A stretch of DNA of 64,000 bases. Origin: DATBGS01 sp036557885 (GTDB taxonomy: Bacteria > Chloroflexota > Ktedonobacteria > Ktedonobacterales > DATBGS01). Below, piece by piece: positions 8,905 through 18,494 of this stretch. The stretch spans positions 37,009 to 101,008 of the forward strand of contig DATBGS010000126.1 of NCBI GenBank assembly GCA_036557885.1. Reading direction: 5' to 3'. Position numbers and translations under genes: made by a program. The notes under the pieces were generated by a model, which was not told the origin of the DNA, ran no database searches, and saw nothing but the letters and a program-made list of their open reading frames with translations. How positions within the stretch are numbered: position 1 is the stretch's first letter; every line of letters starts with the position of its first letter.

Positions 8905-9603
8905 ATGGACGCTCAAGCTGAAGAAATCTTATCCACTGCCCGCGATGGAAGTGCCCCCTCTAACTGGGTTATTCTGCCGCTGCGCCGCGAACGAGTGATA
9001 CGCACCATGCTGGAATGGGGCATAGGAATTCTCCTGGGGCTGGGATTATTCCTCGGCCTCTTTCTGGCAACCTGGCCTGAGAACTTTACTAATGGCACCG
9101 CAGGCGCTATCATTACCAGCCTGATGCTGGCGGTCCTGGCCTTTCTCGGCTTTGGGAGCCTCTGGCTGTTTATTGCCGACGTTCGCCGGTTGCTGCGTGC
9201 TAACCGTTCCATCGTCATCATCACTCCCGATGTCTTCTGCAAGCAAGAGGGCGAAAAGGTCAACCTGGTCCCGCTGGAGGAAATCGCGCACATCACCGTA
9301 CGTGGCACACAGGCGCCCACCAGCCATTCTTCCTGGGCCACCTACAACGCGCCTGCCAGCTCTCGTATTGACCCGGAAGATCGGCAGATTCCCCACAGCT
9401 TTAGTATGGGGCGTCTGGTCCTGGGTTCGTCTAGTGCCCGCGACCGTAGCAAGAACCGTCGTGGACCCACCTCAGTCGCGTTTGTGGACCTGCGAACGGA
9501 TAAGCAAGTCGTCGTTACCAATGACCACTCCTATGCCCATCCGTTTGAGCTTGGCGAAACCCTGCGCTCCTACGTGGAGGCCCGCCTGGCGCGTACGGAA
9601 TAG
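8905..9603 (+). CDS. Membrane protein with two TM helices and a PH-like domain
   Basis: A 232-residue protein of unknown function. Two hydrophobic segments at about residues 36-57 and 70-93 are followed by a soluble region with the beta-strand pattern of small bacterial PH (YokE/bPH-like) domains, around SIVIITPDVFCKQEGEKVN. That region then runs through a Ser/Arg-rich loop to a final strand-helix. Such domains often sit under the membrane and mediate protein contacts. It has its own extended -10 promoter, and a 12-bp hairpin follows the stop. The PH assignment is a fold guess. Confidence 0.8.
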   Translation: MDAQAEEILSTARDGSAPSNWVILPLRRERVIRTMLEWGIGILLGLGLFLGLFLATWPENFTNGTAGAIITSLMLAVLAFLGFGSLWLFIADVRRLLRANRSIVIITPDVFCKQEGEKVNLVPLEEIAHITVRGTQAPTSHSSWATYNAPASSRIDPEDRQIPHSFSMGRLVLGSSSARDRSKNRRGPTSVAFVDLRTDKQVVVTNDHSYAHPFELGETLRSYVEARLARTE

Positions 9604-9620
9604 CCGTCAGGACGATGCCT

Positions 9621-9649
9621 GGGCACCTCGGCAAAATGCCGAGGTGCCC
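9621..9649 (+). terminator. Hairpin after the PH-like membrane protein gene
   Basis: A perfect 12-bp stem (9621-9632 with 9638-9649) with a 5-nt AAAAT loop starts 17 nt after the stop. No U tract follows, so it may be a partial terminator before the next gene. Confidence 0.55.
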
Positions 9650-9679
9650 ACTAACGAGAAAGCGCCACTCCATAAGCCC

Positions 9680-10597
9680 ATGCAAGAGAAGCCAGGCAAG
9701 AGCCTATCTCTCATTGAAAATAGCGGCTGGGACCAGCGCCTGCACCTGTTCCGGGCAGGCGCTGAGGTTGACACTGCCGCTCTGATCACTCAACGCTACC
9801 TCGTACTCATAGACACGATGGCAACACCCGAACTGGCCGCCGAGATCATGACAACCATGCGCCCCTGGCTGGAAGGGCGCCAGTTGCTGGTGATAAATAC
9901 GCATGCTGATTACGATCATTGCTGGGGCAATGCCACCTTTGCTTCGCCTGGCGGAGCGTATCCCGCGCCCATTATTGCGCATGAGCAGGCAGGGGCGCGG
10001 CTGCGCAGCGCGGAGGCGCAGGCGTCTCTAGCCAAACGACAACAGCAAGACACGCGCTTTGCCCAGGTGCAATTGGTAGAACCAACCATCACATTTACCG
10101 AGAGCTTGCACGTTAACGGAGGCGATCTGACGCTGGAATTGCTGCCAACGCCGGGGCATACCGAAGATCACCTCTCCATCTGGATACCAGAGCTACGCCT
10201 GCTCTTGGCCGGGGACGCCGCAGAGCAGCCCTTCCCCCATGTGGAAGAGGCCGCAACCTTACCAACCTTGCTCGCCTCGCTGGAGCGTATGGCAGGGCTG
10301 CATCCAGCACAAGTCATTCCCTGTCACGGCGGCACAACTGATGCGGCGCTGCTGGAGCGCAATCTGGCCTACTTTGCCGAGGTGGAGCGGCGAGCAGCGC
10401 TGGCGCTCAAAGCTGGTCTGATTCCTGCCGATTGGCGCGAGCGGGGGGAGATACCAGAACTAATGAGTCTGCCCTATACAGAAGCACTCCGACTAGTTGG
10501 CGCAGATGAAGCAAGCACTCCTGCCTTTTATCAAGATTTTCACCTCGCGGCGGTGCGAGCGACGCTGGGGCACCTGATGGTGGCGGGCAAGCGATAG
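9680..10597 (+). CDS. Metallo-beta-lactamase-fold hydrolase
   Basis: A 305-residue protein of the MBL-fold superfamily. The metal motif reads THADYDH (HxDxDH, with Asp at the usual second His position, a variant seen in part of the family), followed by the PTPGHTEDH histidine and a GDAAEQ aspartate. These are the ligands of a one- or two-metal site used to hydrolyse esters, thioesters or amides. The open frame extends upstream into the previous gene and a hairpin, so the first ATG after the hairpin (9680) was chosen. It ends 13 nt before argS and is probably co-transcribed with it. The substrate is unknown. Confidence 0.85.
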   Translation: MQEKPGKSLSLIENSGWDQRLHLFRAGAEVDTAALITQRYLVLIDTMATPELAAEIMTTMRPWLEGRQLLVINTHADYDHCWGNATFASPGGAYPAPIIAHEQAGARLRSAEAQASLAKRQQQDTRFAQVQLVEPTITFTESLHVNGGDLTLELLPTPGHTEDHLSIWIPELRLLLAGDAAEQPFPHVEEAATLPTLLASLERMAGLHPAQVIPCHGGTTDAALLERNLAYFAEVERRAALALKAGLIPADWRERGEIPELMSLPYTEALRLVGADEASTPAFYQDFHLAAVRATLGHLMVAGKR

Positions 10598-10610
10598 AGG
10601 AGATAACACG

Positions 10611-12377
10611 GTGATTCGCGACACGATACAAGAAGTAACGCAGCAGGCGGCGCTGGCAGCCCAGAAAAAAGGAACCATCCCCAGCATTGAACTGCCCGAC
10701 TTTGAAGTCGGGCGGCCACAGTATAGCGCGCATGGCGACTATTACGCCAATCTTGCGATGAAGCTGGCAAGCGAGGTCAAGCGCCTGTCTGGGGATAAAG
10801 CCAATCCGCGCCAGCTCGGTGAAGCCATTGCTGCTGAGGCGCGCATCCTGGCAGCCGACAATCCAGCCTTTAGCATGATTGAAAAGGTTGAAGTGGCGGG
10901 CGCCGGGTTTATCAACTACCGCTTTAATCCGGCCTGGCTGCTTCAACAGGCAGACCGCGCGCTCACCGAAGGAGACGCTTTTGGCAATATCCAGGTGGGC
11001 AAAGGTAAGCGCGTCAATCTGGAGTTTGTCAGCGCCAACCCCACCGGGCGCGTACACGTGGGCAACGGGCGCGGCGCATTTATTGGCGACACGCTGGGCA
11101 ACGTCATGCAGGCGGCAGGCTTCGATGTCACCAAGGAATATTACTTCAACGACTACGGCCAGCAGATTTTTAACCTGGGCCGCTCGATAGAATACTTCCT
11201 GCGCTACGAAACTGGCGCAGAACGCATCGAAAAGGTCGAGAACGGCTACTATGACGACGATCATGCCGCGCTTGCCAAACAGTTTGTTCCCAATACAGCG
11301 CGCTATCTGGCGCTACCTCAGGCAGAACGGGACGCCACCATTGGCGCGGAGGCCGCCAGGGTCATCATGGATGGTATCAAGCGCACCATGCAATCGCTCA
11401 AGATCGAGTTTGATGTCTGGTTTAGCCAGCACTCGCTGGAAACCAGCGGAGCGCTCCAGGCCAGCATCGAACTCTTGCGGCAAAAAGGCTACCTCTACGA
11501 GCAAGATGGCGCCACCTGGATGCGCACTACCGACTTTGGCGACGACAAAGATCGCGTGTTGATTAAAAGCACTGGCGAGCCAACCTACATTGCTCCAGAT
11601 ATTGCCTACATCAAAAACAAATTTGAGCGCGGCTTTAGTCGGCTAATCTGGGTATTGGGGGTAGATCATCACGCCTATGTGATTCGGCTGAAAGCCGCCG
11701 CAGGCATGCTGGGCCATAACCCCGATCACGCCACCGTGATTCTCTATGGCAATGTCACCGTCAAGGGTCAGCGCATTGGCAAGCGCCTGGGCAACGCTAT
11801 CCCGCTGGATGAGTTGGTTGAGGAGATCGGCAAGGATGTCACGCGCTACTTCTTCTTGATGCGCAGCAACGATCAGCCGATGGACTTTGATATGGACCTG
11901 GCACGCGAGCAATCGGAGAAGAATCCAGGTTTTTATGTCCAATATGCGCACGCGCGCATCAGCAGCATCCTGCGCAAAGCCAAAGAGCGGCGTATTCTGA
12001 CCGAGCCAGATTACGCTGGGGCTGATATGCGCCCGCTGGCAAACGACCCGGAGCAGCAGCTTGCCGTCGAATTGGCCCTGATGCGGGAAATCCTGAGCCT
12101 GGAAGAGGTGATTGAGCGCATTGCGCTCTCGCTGGAGCCACACCACCTCACCAAATACGCCTCTGACCTGGCAACGGCCTTCCATGCGTTTTATCACGAA
12201 TGCCGCGTCTTGCAGGCCGAGACGGACGAGAAGCGCCTGGCGCGGCTCAAGCTCTCGCACGCCGCCAGGATCGCGCTGGCCCGCGCGCTGCACCTGATGG
12301 GCATGGAAGCGCCAGAGCGCATGACCCGCGAGAGCGAGGCCGAGGAAGAGAGTACGCAGGCCAACCAGGAGGTCTGA
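10611..12377 (+). CDS. argS: Arginyl-tRNA synthetase
   Basis: This class Ia synthetase attaches arginine to tRNA-Arg. The 588-residue protein has the N-terminal Arg-S domain that binds the tRNA D-loop, the HIGH-type motif HVGN (149-152) after SANPTGR, the GQRIGKRLGN segment at the KMSKS position, and the C-terminal helical DALR anticodon-binding domain. The GTG start is preceded by AGAGGAG at good spacing. A Glu-rich tail of about 15 residues ends the protein. A very strong hairpin follows the stop. Confidence 0.97.
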   Translation: MIRDTIQEVTQQAALAAQKKGTIPSIELPDFEVGRPQYSAHGDYYANLAMKLASEVKRLSGDKANPRQLGEAIAAEARILAADNPAFSMIEKVEVAGAGFINYRFNPAWLLQQADRALTEGDAFGNIQVGKGKRVNLEFVSANPTGRVHVGNGRGAFIGDTLGNVMQAAGFDVTKEYYFNDYGQQIFNLGRSIEYFLRYETGAERIEKVENGYYDDDHAALAKQFVPNTARYLALPQAERDATIGAEAARVIMDGIKRTMQSLKIEFDVWFSQHSLETSGALQASIELLRQKGYLYEQDGATWMRTTDFGDDKDRVLIKSTGEPTYIAPDIAYIKNKFERGFSRLIWVLGVDHHAYVIRLKAAAGMLGHNPDHATVILYGNVTVKGQRIGKRLGNAIPLDELVEEIGKDVTRYFFLMRSNDQPMDFDMDLAREQSEKNPGFYVQYAHARISSILRKAKERRILTEPDYAGADMRPLANDPEQQLAVELALMREILSLEEVIERIALSLEPHHLTKYASDLATAFHAFYHECRVLQAETDEKRLARLKLSHAARIALARALHLMGMEAPERMTRESEAEEESTQANQEV

Positions 12378-12407
12378 CGGCCCGCCAATCGCGCGAGAAC
12401 CAGCAGC

Positions 12408-12456
12408 AGGAAAGGGAAGCGACCAAAGATAGTATCTTTGGTCGCTTCCCTTTCCT
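12408..12456 (+). terminator. 24-bp near-loopless palindrome after argS
   Basis: Positions 12408-12431 pair perfectly with 12433-12456 around a single central base. A short pyrimidine tract (TACCCTCTC) follows rather than a U run. It probably terminates argS transcription. Confidence 0.65.
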
Positions 12457-12721
12457 ACCCTCTCAAAAGCGCAAGCTGAAGCACAAACCGGCCCTCTTTT
12501 TGCTAATGCACATGCAAGCTGTGCAGCCCATCCCAGACGCACCAATGAGTCATACAAGCAGAAATTTGATGCGGCTTCACCGATTCAGCGCCTGGAAATC
12601 CTGTGAGGGCTGTGTCCGCTCCAAACGAGCACTATTTATAGAAGCACTTTTCTCAAGACTATTACCCGGCATCTGCCGATGCTTATTTAAAGGACGGCGG
12701 GCTATCCGCTGCTAGATATAC
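12457..12721 (+). other. Intergenic region between argS terminator and ftsK
   Basis: No gene, RNA or clear repeat was recognised here. AT-richer DNA at about 12630-12650 (CTATTTATAG) could hold the ftsK -10 region, but no matching -35 was found, and no good ribosome-binding site precedes the ftsK ATG. Confidence 0.3.
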
Positions 12722-15688
12722 ATGGCAAAACGCAAGCAGGCACAACACTCTGGGGGCACCAGGCAACGAGAGCAGGCAAGCACCAGGCTAAAGGGGCAGG
12801 CCAAAGGCGCGCAGGGCTGGCGCGAGATTAATAATCCCTCTGGCAGCAGTATCCCCGCAAAAACTCCACGCAGCGAGGCAGCCGGACGAGCAGGGCCAGC
12901 GAAAAAAGCGGCCAGGGGAGCTACGCCAAAATCCGCGCGCGGCAAAAAGAAGCCGCCGGAGCAGCAGCCACCACCCCCAACCTGGGACTCCGCCATGATT
13001 GATACAATTCGTGACTGGCCCTGGCCGGTCAAACAAGCCCTGCTCGCCTTACTCCTGCTGGCAGGTATGGCGCTTCTGGCGGCGAGTTTGCTGACCCAGA
13101 GCCAGATAGACTCGCCCCTGGCAACGCTCGGCCAGGCGCTGGCTGGCCTCTTTGGCTGGGGAGCCTATCTGTTGGTATTTGGGCTGGCCGCCCTGGCCCT
13201 GGCCTATCTGATAGAAGCAGCCTTGCGAGCATCGTTCATTCGGCGCACACTCATCCTTGAACTAAGCACTTTAAGCTGTCTGATCATTGCTGAGGTACGC
13301 TTGATCGTTGGCCCCGGCAGCGGCGCGCTCATTGGCAACCTCTTCATCCAACCAGTGAAAGGCTTCTCCTTTGCTACTCAGCAGACCATCCTGCTTGGCG
13401 CAATGGGTGTTCTCCTGTTGCTGATCTTTCGTATCTCGTTTTCCCAGCTTTGGGGCATTGTACGCTGGTGTTGGCGTGTTGTCTGTTGGTTCTTTGGAGG
13501 GCTGTATCTGATAGTGCATAAAGTGGGCAGCGGGCTGGCGTTCCTGGCGCGCGCGCTGTGTGCCCTGCTGCGGCGACGTGGAGACGATAGCGCCGATCTT
13601 TCTGGCTGGGAGGAGGAGTACGAAGACGACCTGGCGCTGGAGGACAGCCAGTACAATACTTCTGGCGCATCACAGCAGCCCTTCCCACGTTTGCCAACGC
13701 GCCAGCAGGGGTCCACCTTTCAACAGATGTCCGCCTTTGACGAAGAAGAGGAAGACCTCAGCCTCTCCATGTGGTCCGATGAAGCAGAGGAGGAAAACGC
13801 TGCTCTGCTTGAAGGAGGCGTTCTGCCTGCGGGGAGCAGGCCCGCGCAGCCCATCTTGCCGCCCCTACCAATGAAAGCAGCGCCAGGGCCAGCGCCTTCC
13901 CTGTCCTCTTCATCTATGAAAGCACCTCAGCCAAAAACGCCGCCCCAGCGCAAAAGCGATACCGGCTCATTTTCTGCGGTGCTGGCAGCGCCCCAGCCGC
14001 GCTATCAATTGCCGGCCATTACCCTGCTCAATCCAGTGGCGGAACAGCGCCTGCTCCGTCAAGATGAACTCATCGAGCACCTGGCGCGGAAAGTGGAGCG
14101 CACACTGCGCAGCTTCCGTATTGATGCTGAGGTGCGCCGCAGTGACATCAGCCTTGGCCCCACCATCATCCGCATTGGCATTCGCCCGGTGGAGCGGATG
14201 AAACGCGATTATCGCGGCAAAGTGATGCTGGATGAAGATGGCGAGCCAATGATCGCCCGCACCCGCGTCAGCCGCATCATGGCGCTACAAAACGATCTGG
14301 CCCTGGACCTGGAAGCGCAGAGCATCCGTATGGAAGCCCCCGTGCCAGGGCGCCCCTATGTGGGCGTCGAGATTCCCAACAAGCAGAGCCGTCTTGTCAC
14401 CCTGCGCGAACTGCTGGCGAGCAAAGAACACGAGGAGAGCCGCCGCGCCTCCCGGCTGACGATTGCGCTGGGCCGCGACGTGGCGGGCAGGCCGCGCGTC
14501 GGTGATCTGGCGCGCTTCCCCCATCTGCTGATTGCCGGGGCCACTGGCGCGGGCAAGAGCGTCTGCCTCAACAGCATCATTGCCTGCCTCTTGATGCAGG
14601 TCACGCCAGAGGATGTGCGCTTCCTGATGATTGACCCCAAACGGGTCGAATTGATCAACTTTAATGGTATTCCCCACCTCCTCTCGCCCGTCGTGACCGA
14701 AGTGGATAAAGTGGTGGGCATCCTCAAACGCGCCCTCAGCGAGATGGAGCGGCGCTACAAGCTGTTTGCCAAACTGGAAGTGCGCAACCTGGACGCCTAT
14801 CGCCGTCTGTGTGTCCAGCGGCCAACCCTGGAGAAGCTGCCCAATATCATTGTCATCATTGATGAACTGGCTGACCTGATGATGGCCGCCCCTGACGAAG
14901 TAGAGCACCTGATCTGCCGCCTGGCGCAGATGGCGCGTGCCACCGGCATTCATCTGGTGATTGCCACCCAGCGGCCATCGGTGGATGTCATCACCGGCCT
15001 GATCAAAGCCAACATCCCCACACGCATTTCGTTTATGGTCAGTTCCGTCGTGGATTCGCGCACCATTCTGGACATGGGTGGCGCCGAGCGCCTGCTTGGG
15101 CGCGGCGATATGCTCTACCTGCCAGTGGACGCAGGGAAGCCAGAGCGCATCCAATGTACCTTCCTGGCCGATGAAGAACTGGAGCGCATCGTAGCTCACT
15201 GGCGCCGCGCCCCGCAGATGCCGCTTGTCCCAGAGCATTCCTGGGAACCCCAGGAGGAAGACACGCCAGACGCCCCGGCGCAGCCCGAAGATGATCTGCT
15301 GTCCCAGGCGATACAGATCGTGCGCGAAGCAGACAAGGCATCCATCTCGCTGTTGCAGCGGCGGCTCTCCATTGGCTATAGCCGGGCGGCGCGGTTAATT
15401 GATCAGTTGGAGGCACATGGGATCATCAGCCTGCAAGACCCAGGCACCAGCCGGGCACGCGATGTGCTTCCAGATATGCTGCCTTCAGAGTCTGGCTCGC
15501 ACTCAGGCACATACATGCCTGGTCATCTGAGTTATTCCCCTTCCCTGCCAGATGCGGCGGCAAGCAATTCAGCAAGCGCTGGCAGGGTCTTTCGCTCATC
15601 TGATACAATAGGCTCAGGTTCTTCTCATCGGCAACCGATGCCGGATAGTCCAGACAGCAGAGCCATGCCGCTGCCGGATTTCTCGTAG
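12722..15688 (+). CDS. ftsK: FtsK/SpoIIIE DNA translocase
   Basis: This septum-anchored ATPase pumps chromosomal DNA during division. The 988 residues comprise a Lys/Arg-rich N-terminus, four or five membrane helices between about 100 and 280, and an acidic and Pro-rich linker. The motor follows, with Walker A GATGAGKS near residue 605 and Walker B IVIIDELADLMM. A winged-helix gamma domain (LLQRRLSIGYSRAARLIDQLE) reads orienting DNA sequences. A Ser-rich tail of about 70 residues follows gamma, which is longer than usual. Monocistronic as far as can be seen. Confidence 0.96.
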   Translation: MAKRKQAQHSGGTRQREQASTRLKGQAKGAQGWREINNPSGSSIPAKTPRSEAAGRAGPAKKAARGATPKSARGKKKPPEQQPPPPTWDSAMIDTIRDWPWPVKQALLALLLLAGMALLAASLLTQSQIDSPLATLGQALAGLFGWGAYLLVFGLAALALAYLIEAALRASFIRRTLILELSTLSCLIIAEVRLIVGPGSGALIGNLFIQPVKGFSFATQQTILLGAMGVLLLLIFRISFSQLWGIVRWCWRVVCWFFGGLYLIVHKVGSGLAFLARALCALLRRRGDDSADLSGWEEEYEDDLALEDSQYNTSGASQQPFPRLPTRQQGSTFQQMSAFDEEEEDLSLSMWSDEAEEENAALLEGGVLPAGSRPAQPILPPLPMKAAPGPAPSLSSSSMKAPQPKTPPQRKSDTGSFSAVLAAPQPRYQLPAITLLNPVAEQRLLRQDELIEHLARKVERTLRSFRIDAEVRRSDISLGPTIIRIGIRPVERMKRDYRGKVMLDEDGEPMIARTRVSRIMALQNDLALDLEAQSIRMEAPVPGRPYVGVEIPNKQSRLVTLRELLASKEHEESRRASRLTIALGRDVAGRPRVGDLARFPHLLIAGATGAGKSVCLNSIIACLLMQVTPEDVRFLMIDPKRVELINFNGIPHLLSPVVTEVDKVVGILKRALSEMERRYKLFAKLEVRNLDAYRRLCVQRPTLEKLPNIIVIIDELADLMMAAPDEVEHLICRLAQMARATGIHLVIATQRPSVDVITGLIKANIPTRISFMVSSVVDSRTILDMGGAERLLGRGDMLYLPVDAGKPERIQCTFLADEELERIVAHWRRAPQMPLVPEHSWEPQEEDTPDAPAQPEDDLLSQAIQIVREADKASISLLQRRLSIGYSRAARLIDQLEAHGIISLQDPGTSRARDVLPDMLPSESGSHSGTYMPGHLSYSPSLPDAAASNSASAGRVFRSSDTIGSGSSHRQPMPDSPDSRAMPLPDFS

Positions 15689-15934
15689 CTGCTCGCGCAG
15701 ACTGTACCAGGCGTGCATATTTCTGGCACACCACGTGCTAGTAAAGAATGGCAGAGATGAGCGGGGAGCAAACGAAGAGTTGAACCGTGTGGGAGCATGT
15801 GCAACGGCAACGCATTACGCGCCAGGAGAAGTATTCGGGCAACGTGAGCGCCGGGTAGCCCACCAGTCCAGAAAAGCGCGAGCGACGCTTTGCAGTATCA
15901 CGACGCGATCACCTCTTCGCGGGAGGACGGAATC

Positions 15935-16309
15935 ATGGCACAACAAACACAGCAAAAAGTACCAGCCCAGGAGCACAGGCAGCCCAAAAAGACCGATATG
16001 GTCTTTCACTCCGTAAAAACCGTCAAGTTGGTAGGGGCTGTGCTCAGCGATAAGCGAGTGGCTCTGATTCGCAAAGTTGCTTACGTTGGCCTTATCGGGG
16101 GCTTGTTGGCATTGGTCCTCTTTCCAGAGGCTTTGGGCGACCTTCTGACTGCCGTGACGCCGTTCCTGCCCTTTGTTGGCATTGAGATTCCCGCCGAAGG
16201 CACCATAGACTGGCTGGTCTTTGCGCTGGGAACCTTCTCCCTCCTCAAAATCTTTCCCAGAGAGGTCGTAGGCGAGCACTACGACCGACTCTTCCGGCGC
16301 AAACCATAG
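15935..16309 (+). CDS. Small membrane protein of unknown function
   Basis: A 124-residue protein not assigned to any family. ATG 15935 was chosen over an upstream in-frame ATG because GGGAGG lies 8 nt before it. A hydrophilic Gln/Lys-rich N-terminus is followed by two hydrophobic segments, around LIRKVAYVGLIGGLLALVLF and TIDWLVFALGTFSLLKIF, and a basic C-terminus (LFRRKP). It stands between ftsK and a PocR histidine kinase with about 100 bp to the latter. Confidence 0.75.
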   Translation: MAQQTQQKVPAQEHRQPKKTDMVFHSVKTVKLVGAVLSDKRVALIRKVAYVGLIGGLLALVLFPEALGDLLTAVTPFLPFVGIEIPAEGTIDWLVFALGTFSLLKIFPREVVGEHYDRLFRRKP

Positions 16310-16335
16310 ATCGCTTTGCCGTCTCATTCTAGGTA

Positions 16336-16362
16336 GCCCGCGTAGCAAGAAGCTGCGTGGGC
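16336..16362 (+). terminator. Possible hairpin terminator
   Basis: An 11-bp stem with two G-U pairs (16336-16346 with 16352-16362) and an AAGAA loop. A CTTTTTC run comes 16 nt later. Weak evidence. Confidence 0.35.
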
Positions 16363-16409
16363 AGGAAGCGTGTGCGCGCTTTTTCAGACACACATGGGGA
16401 ACTCAATTC

Positions 16410-18392
16410 ATGGAGAAACCTCGCTGGCCGAGGCCGCAGCAGGAGAGCAGCACATCAACCGCAGCCACAGACCTGCTTGACCTGACCGCCAAACAGACCC
16501 TTGACACCCTTCTCGCCATTCAGATGCGTGTAGAATTAGCCACTGGCGTCCCAGTTGCTCTCTTTGGCCCCACCGGGCAGCAGCTTCCGGGCATCTCGCC
16601 AACCATGATTCGTTCATCAGAACAACACGTGCCCCTAGCCAGAGATGTGCTGGCTGCCGACCAATGGCCCCAGCGCAACGGGCAACTTCTGGCAGTAACC
16701 TGGGGTAAAAACCTGCACTTTTTCGTGACTCCTGTTGTCATCAGCGACCATACCGTTGCCCAGGTGGTACTGGGGCCACTCCAGATGTTTGACCCAGGCA
16801 AACAAGATGAGCTTGCCAGCAGGCGCGTCTCCTCGCGCACCAAAACCATCGTTGGCGTGCCGGTACTGGCTTCCTGGAGGGCACACGCCGTTGCCGAGAC
16901 GGCCACGATCATTGTGAGCCTGTATAACAACCAAAAAAGCATAGAAGCTGAGAACAGGCGGCAGGCAGTGCTCAAACCCTCTTTCAGAGAAGAGGCAACC
17001 CTGATATTGCCAGCCCTTACACAAGTCGGACAGCATACCCGTGCCAAACGCCTCCCCGCAGAAGGCACCGCGCGCCTTGGTTCGCTGGCTGAAAGCGCCC
17101 GCCTGCCAGAACGCCGTGACAGCGCCGTCACATCAGACGAGCAGACATCCTCGGCCACAACTGCGCAAGAACGGATGAAACTGCTTGGCGCACTCCTGGA
17201 AGCAATGCCCCAGGCGGTCGTCATTAGCTCCACTCCCAGCGGCCAGATCATCGTGGCGAACCGCGCGGCACGCATACTCTGGCCCGACCTGCTGGGCGAG
17301 CCTGGGAGCAGCCCGGCCTCCTCCAGCAAGCGCATCTTTCTGGAGGACTATCCCCCCGCCTGGACAGCCTTATACCAGGCGCTGCGCCAGGGTGTGGCAG
17401 TCCACCAGGCAGAGATAAGCATTGCCCACCCCGCTCAAAAAGAGGCCATATCCACGCCTACGCACTCACGCGGCTTGCAGCGTCTCGGGGTGGATAGAAG
17501 CAGCGATGAAACGCCCTTCAACTCAGGCGCGCAAAGCCAGGCCGCCAGGCTTCCTCTGCTGGTCAATGCGTTCCCCCTCCACGATGCCAACGGTGCAGTG
17601 ACCTATGCAGTTGCCACCTTCGAAGATGTCAGCAGTCTGGTGGAGCGCGAATGTTTTAAGGATGATCTGGTGATGCGTGCTGCTCACGATGCCCGCAACC
17701 CGCTCACGATTATCACCAGTTCCGCGCAACTTCTTGAGCGCTCCCTGGGGCAGGAGGGGCTGGGTGGACCTGGGCATGAGCGTGCCAATCGCTGGCTTGC
17801 AGATATACAAGCCCAGGCGCGGCTCCTGACAGACCTTACCGAGCACCTTTCTCTGCTGATCCACCTTGAGGATGCCCAGCATTCCCCACACAGAGAAACC
17901 TTTAATGTGGCTCGGTTGGTGCAGCAAACCGTAGAAGATCACCAGGCCCTGGCACCAGAGCGACACATCGAAACCTCATTTGAATCTGATTCCTGCATGG
18001 TACAGGGGAGCACCCTGCAAGTCGAGCACATCCTGAAGCATGTGCTCAAAAACGCGGTGAAATACAGCCGCCCCGATACCACCATCACTATTTCGCAGCG
18101 CTGCATCCCAGAGCGTGCGCCGCTCTGGGCTGAGATCAGTATATGCGATCAAGGGGTGGGGATTCCTCGCGCCTGCCTGCCGCATCTCTTTGAGCGCCAG
18201 TATCACGTGCCGGAAACCCGCGAGCGCAGGTCTTTGGCTGCGCGCGCTCGGCCTGCCAAAGAGGAAATCGTTCAGGGAATGGGCCTGTATCTTTGCAAGC
18301 AGCTCATTGAACATCTCGGCGGGCAAATCTGGCTAGAAAGCAAAGAGGGGCAGGGAACCACCGTCAAACTGATGCTGCCCCTGAAAAAATAG
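16410..18392 (+). CDS. PocR-domain sensor histidine kinase
   Basis: A soluble 660-residue kinase. Residues about 25-180 look like a PocR ligand-binding domain (LLAIQMRVELATGVPVALFG start), a PAS-like region follows at about 255-410, then HisKA with the H-box RAAHDARNPLTII near residue 424, and an HATPase domain with N-box HVLKNAVKYSRP, G1 ICDQGVGIP and G2 GMGLYLCKQLIEHLGG. The H-box has Asp-Ala where most HisKA domains have Glu-Leu/Phe. PocR domains are known to bind small hydrocarbon-derived compounds such as propanediol. No partner response regulator lies next to it. Confidence 0.9.
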   Translation: MEKPRWPRPQQESSTSTAATDLLDLTAKQTLDTLLAIQMRVELATGVPVALFGPTGQQLPGISPTMIRSSEQHVPLARDVLAADQWPQRNGQLLAVTWGKNLHFFVTPVVISDHTVAQVVLGPLQMFDPGKQDELASRRVSSRTKTIVGVPVLASWRAHAVAETATIIVSLYNNQKSIEAENRRQAVLKPSFREEATLILPALTQVGQHTRAKRLPAEGTARLGSLAESARLPERRDSAVTSDEQTSSATTAQERMKLLGALLEAMPQAVVISSTPSGQIIVANRAARILWPDLLGEPGSSPASSSKRIFLEDYPPAWTALYQALRQGVAVHQAEISIAHPAQKEAISTPTHSRGLQRLGVDRSSDETPFNSGAQSQAARLPLLVNAFPLHDANGAVTYAVATFEDVSSLVERECFKDDLVMRAAHDARNPLTIITSSAQLLERSLGQEGLGGPGHERANRWLADIQAQARLLTDLTEHLSLLIHLEDAQHSPHRETFNVARLVQQTVEDHQALAPERHIETSFESDSCMVQGSTLQVEHILKHVLKNAVKYSRPDTTITISQRCIPERAPLWAEISICDQGVGIPRACLPHLFERQYHVPETRERRSLAARARPAKEEIVQGMGLYLCKQLIEHLGGQIWLESKEGQGTTVKLMLPLKK

Positions 18393-18434
18393 GGCGGCAA
18401 GAGAAGAAGATTTGTAGAGAAGATTGCATCAATA

Positions 18435-18483
18435 AAAATCGTGTGCCCACTGGATGGTTTGCATCCAGCGGGCACACGATTTT
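18435..18483. terminator. Bidirectional terminator between convergent genes
   Basis: A 22-bp stem with one mismatch (18435-18456 with 18462-18483) and a 5-nt loop. The outer pairs are A-T runs, so each strand ends the hairpin with TTTT. This is a classical intrinsic terminator for both flanking genes. Confidence 0.85.
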
Positions 18484-18494
18484 ACGTGAGGGAG

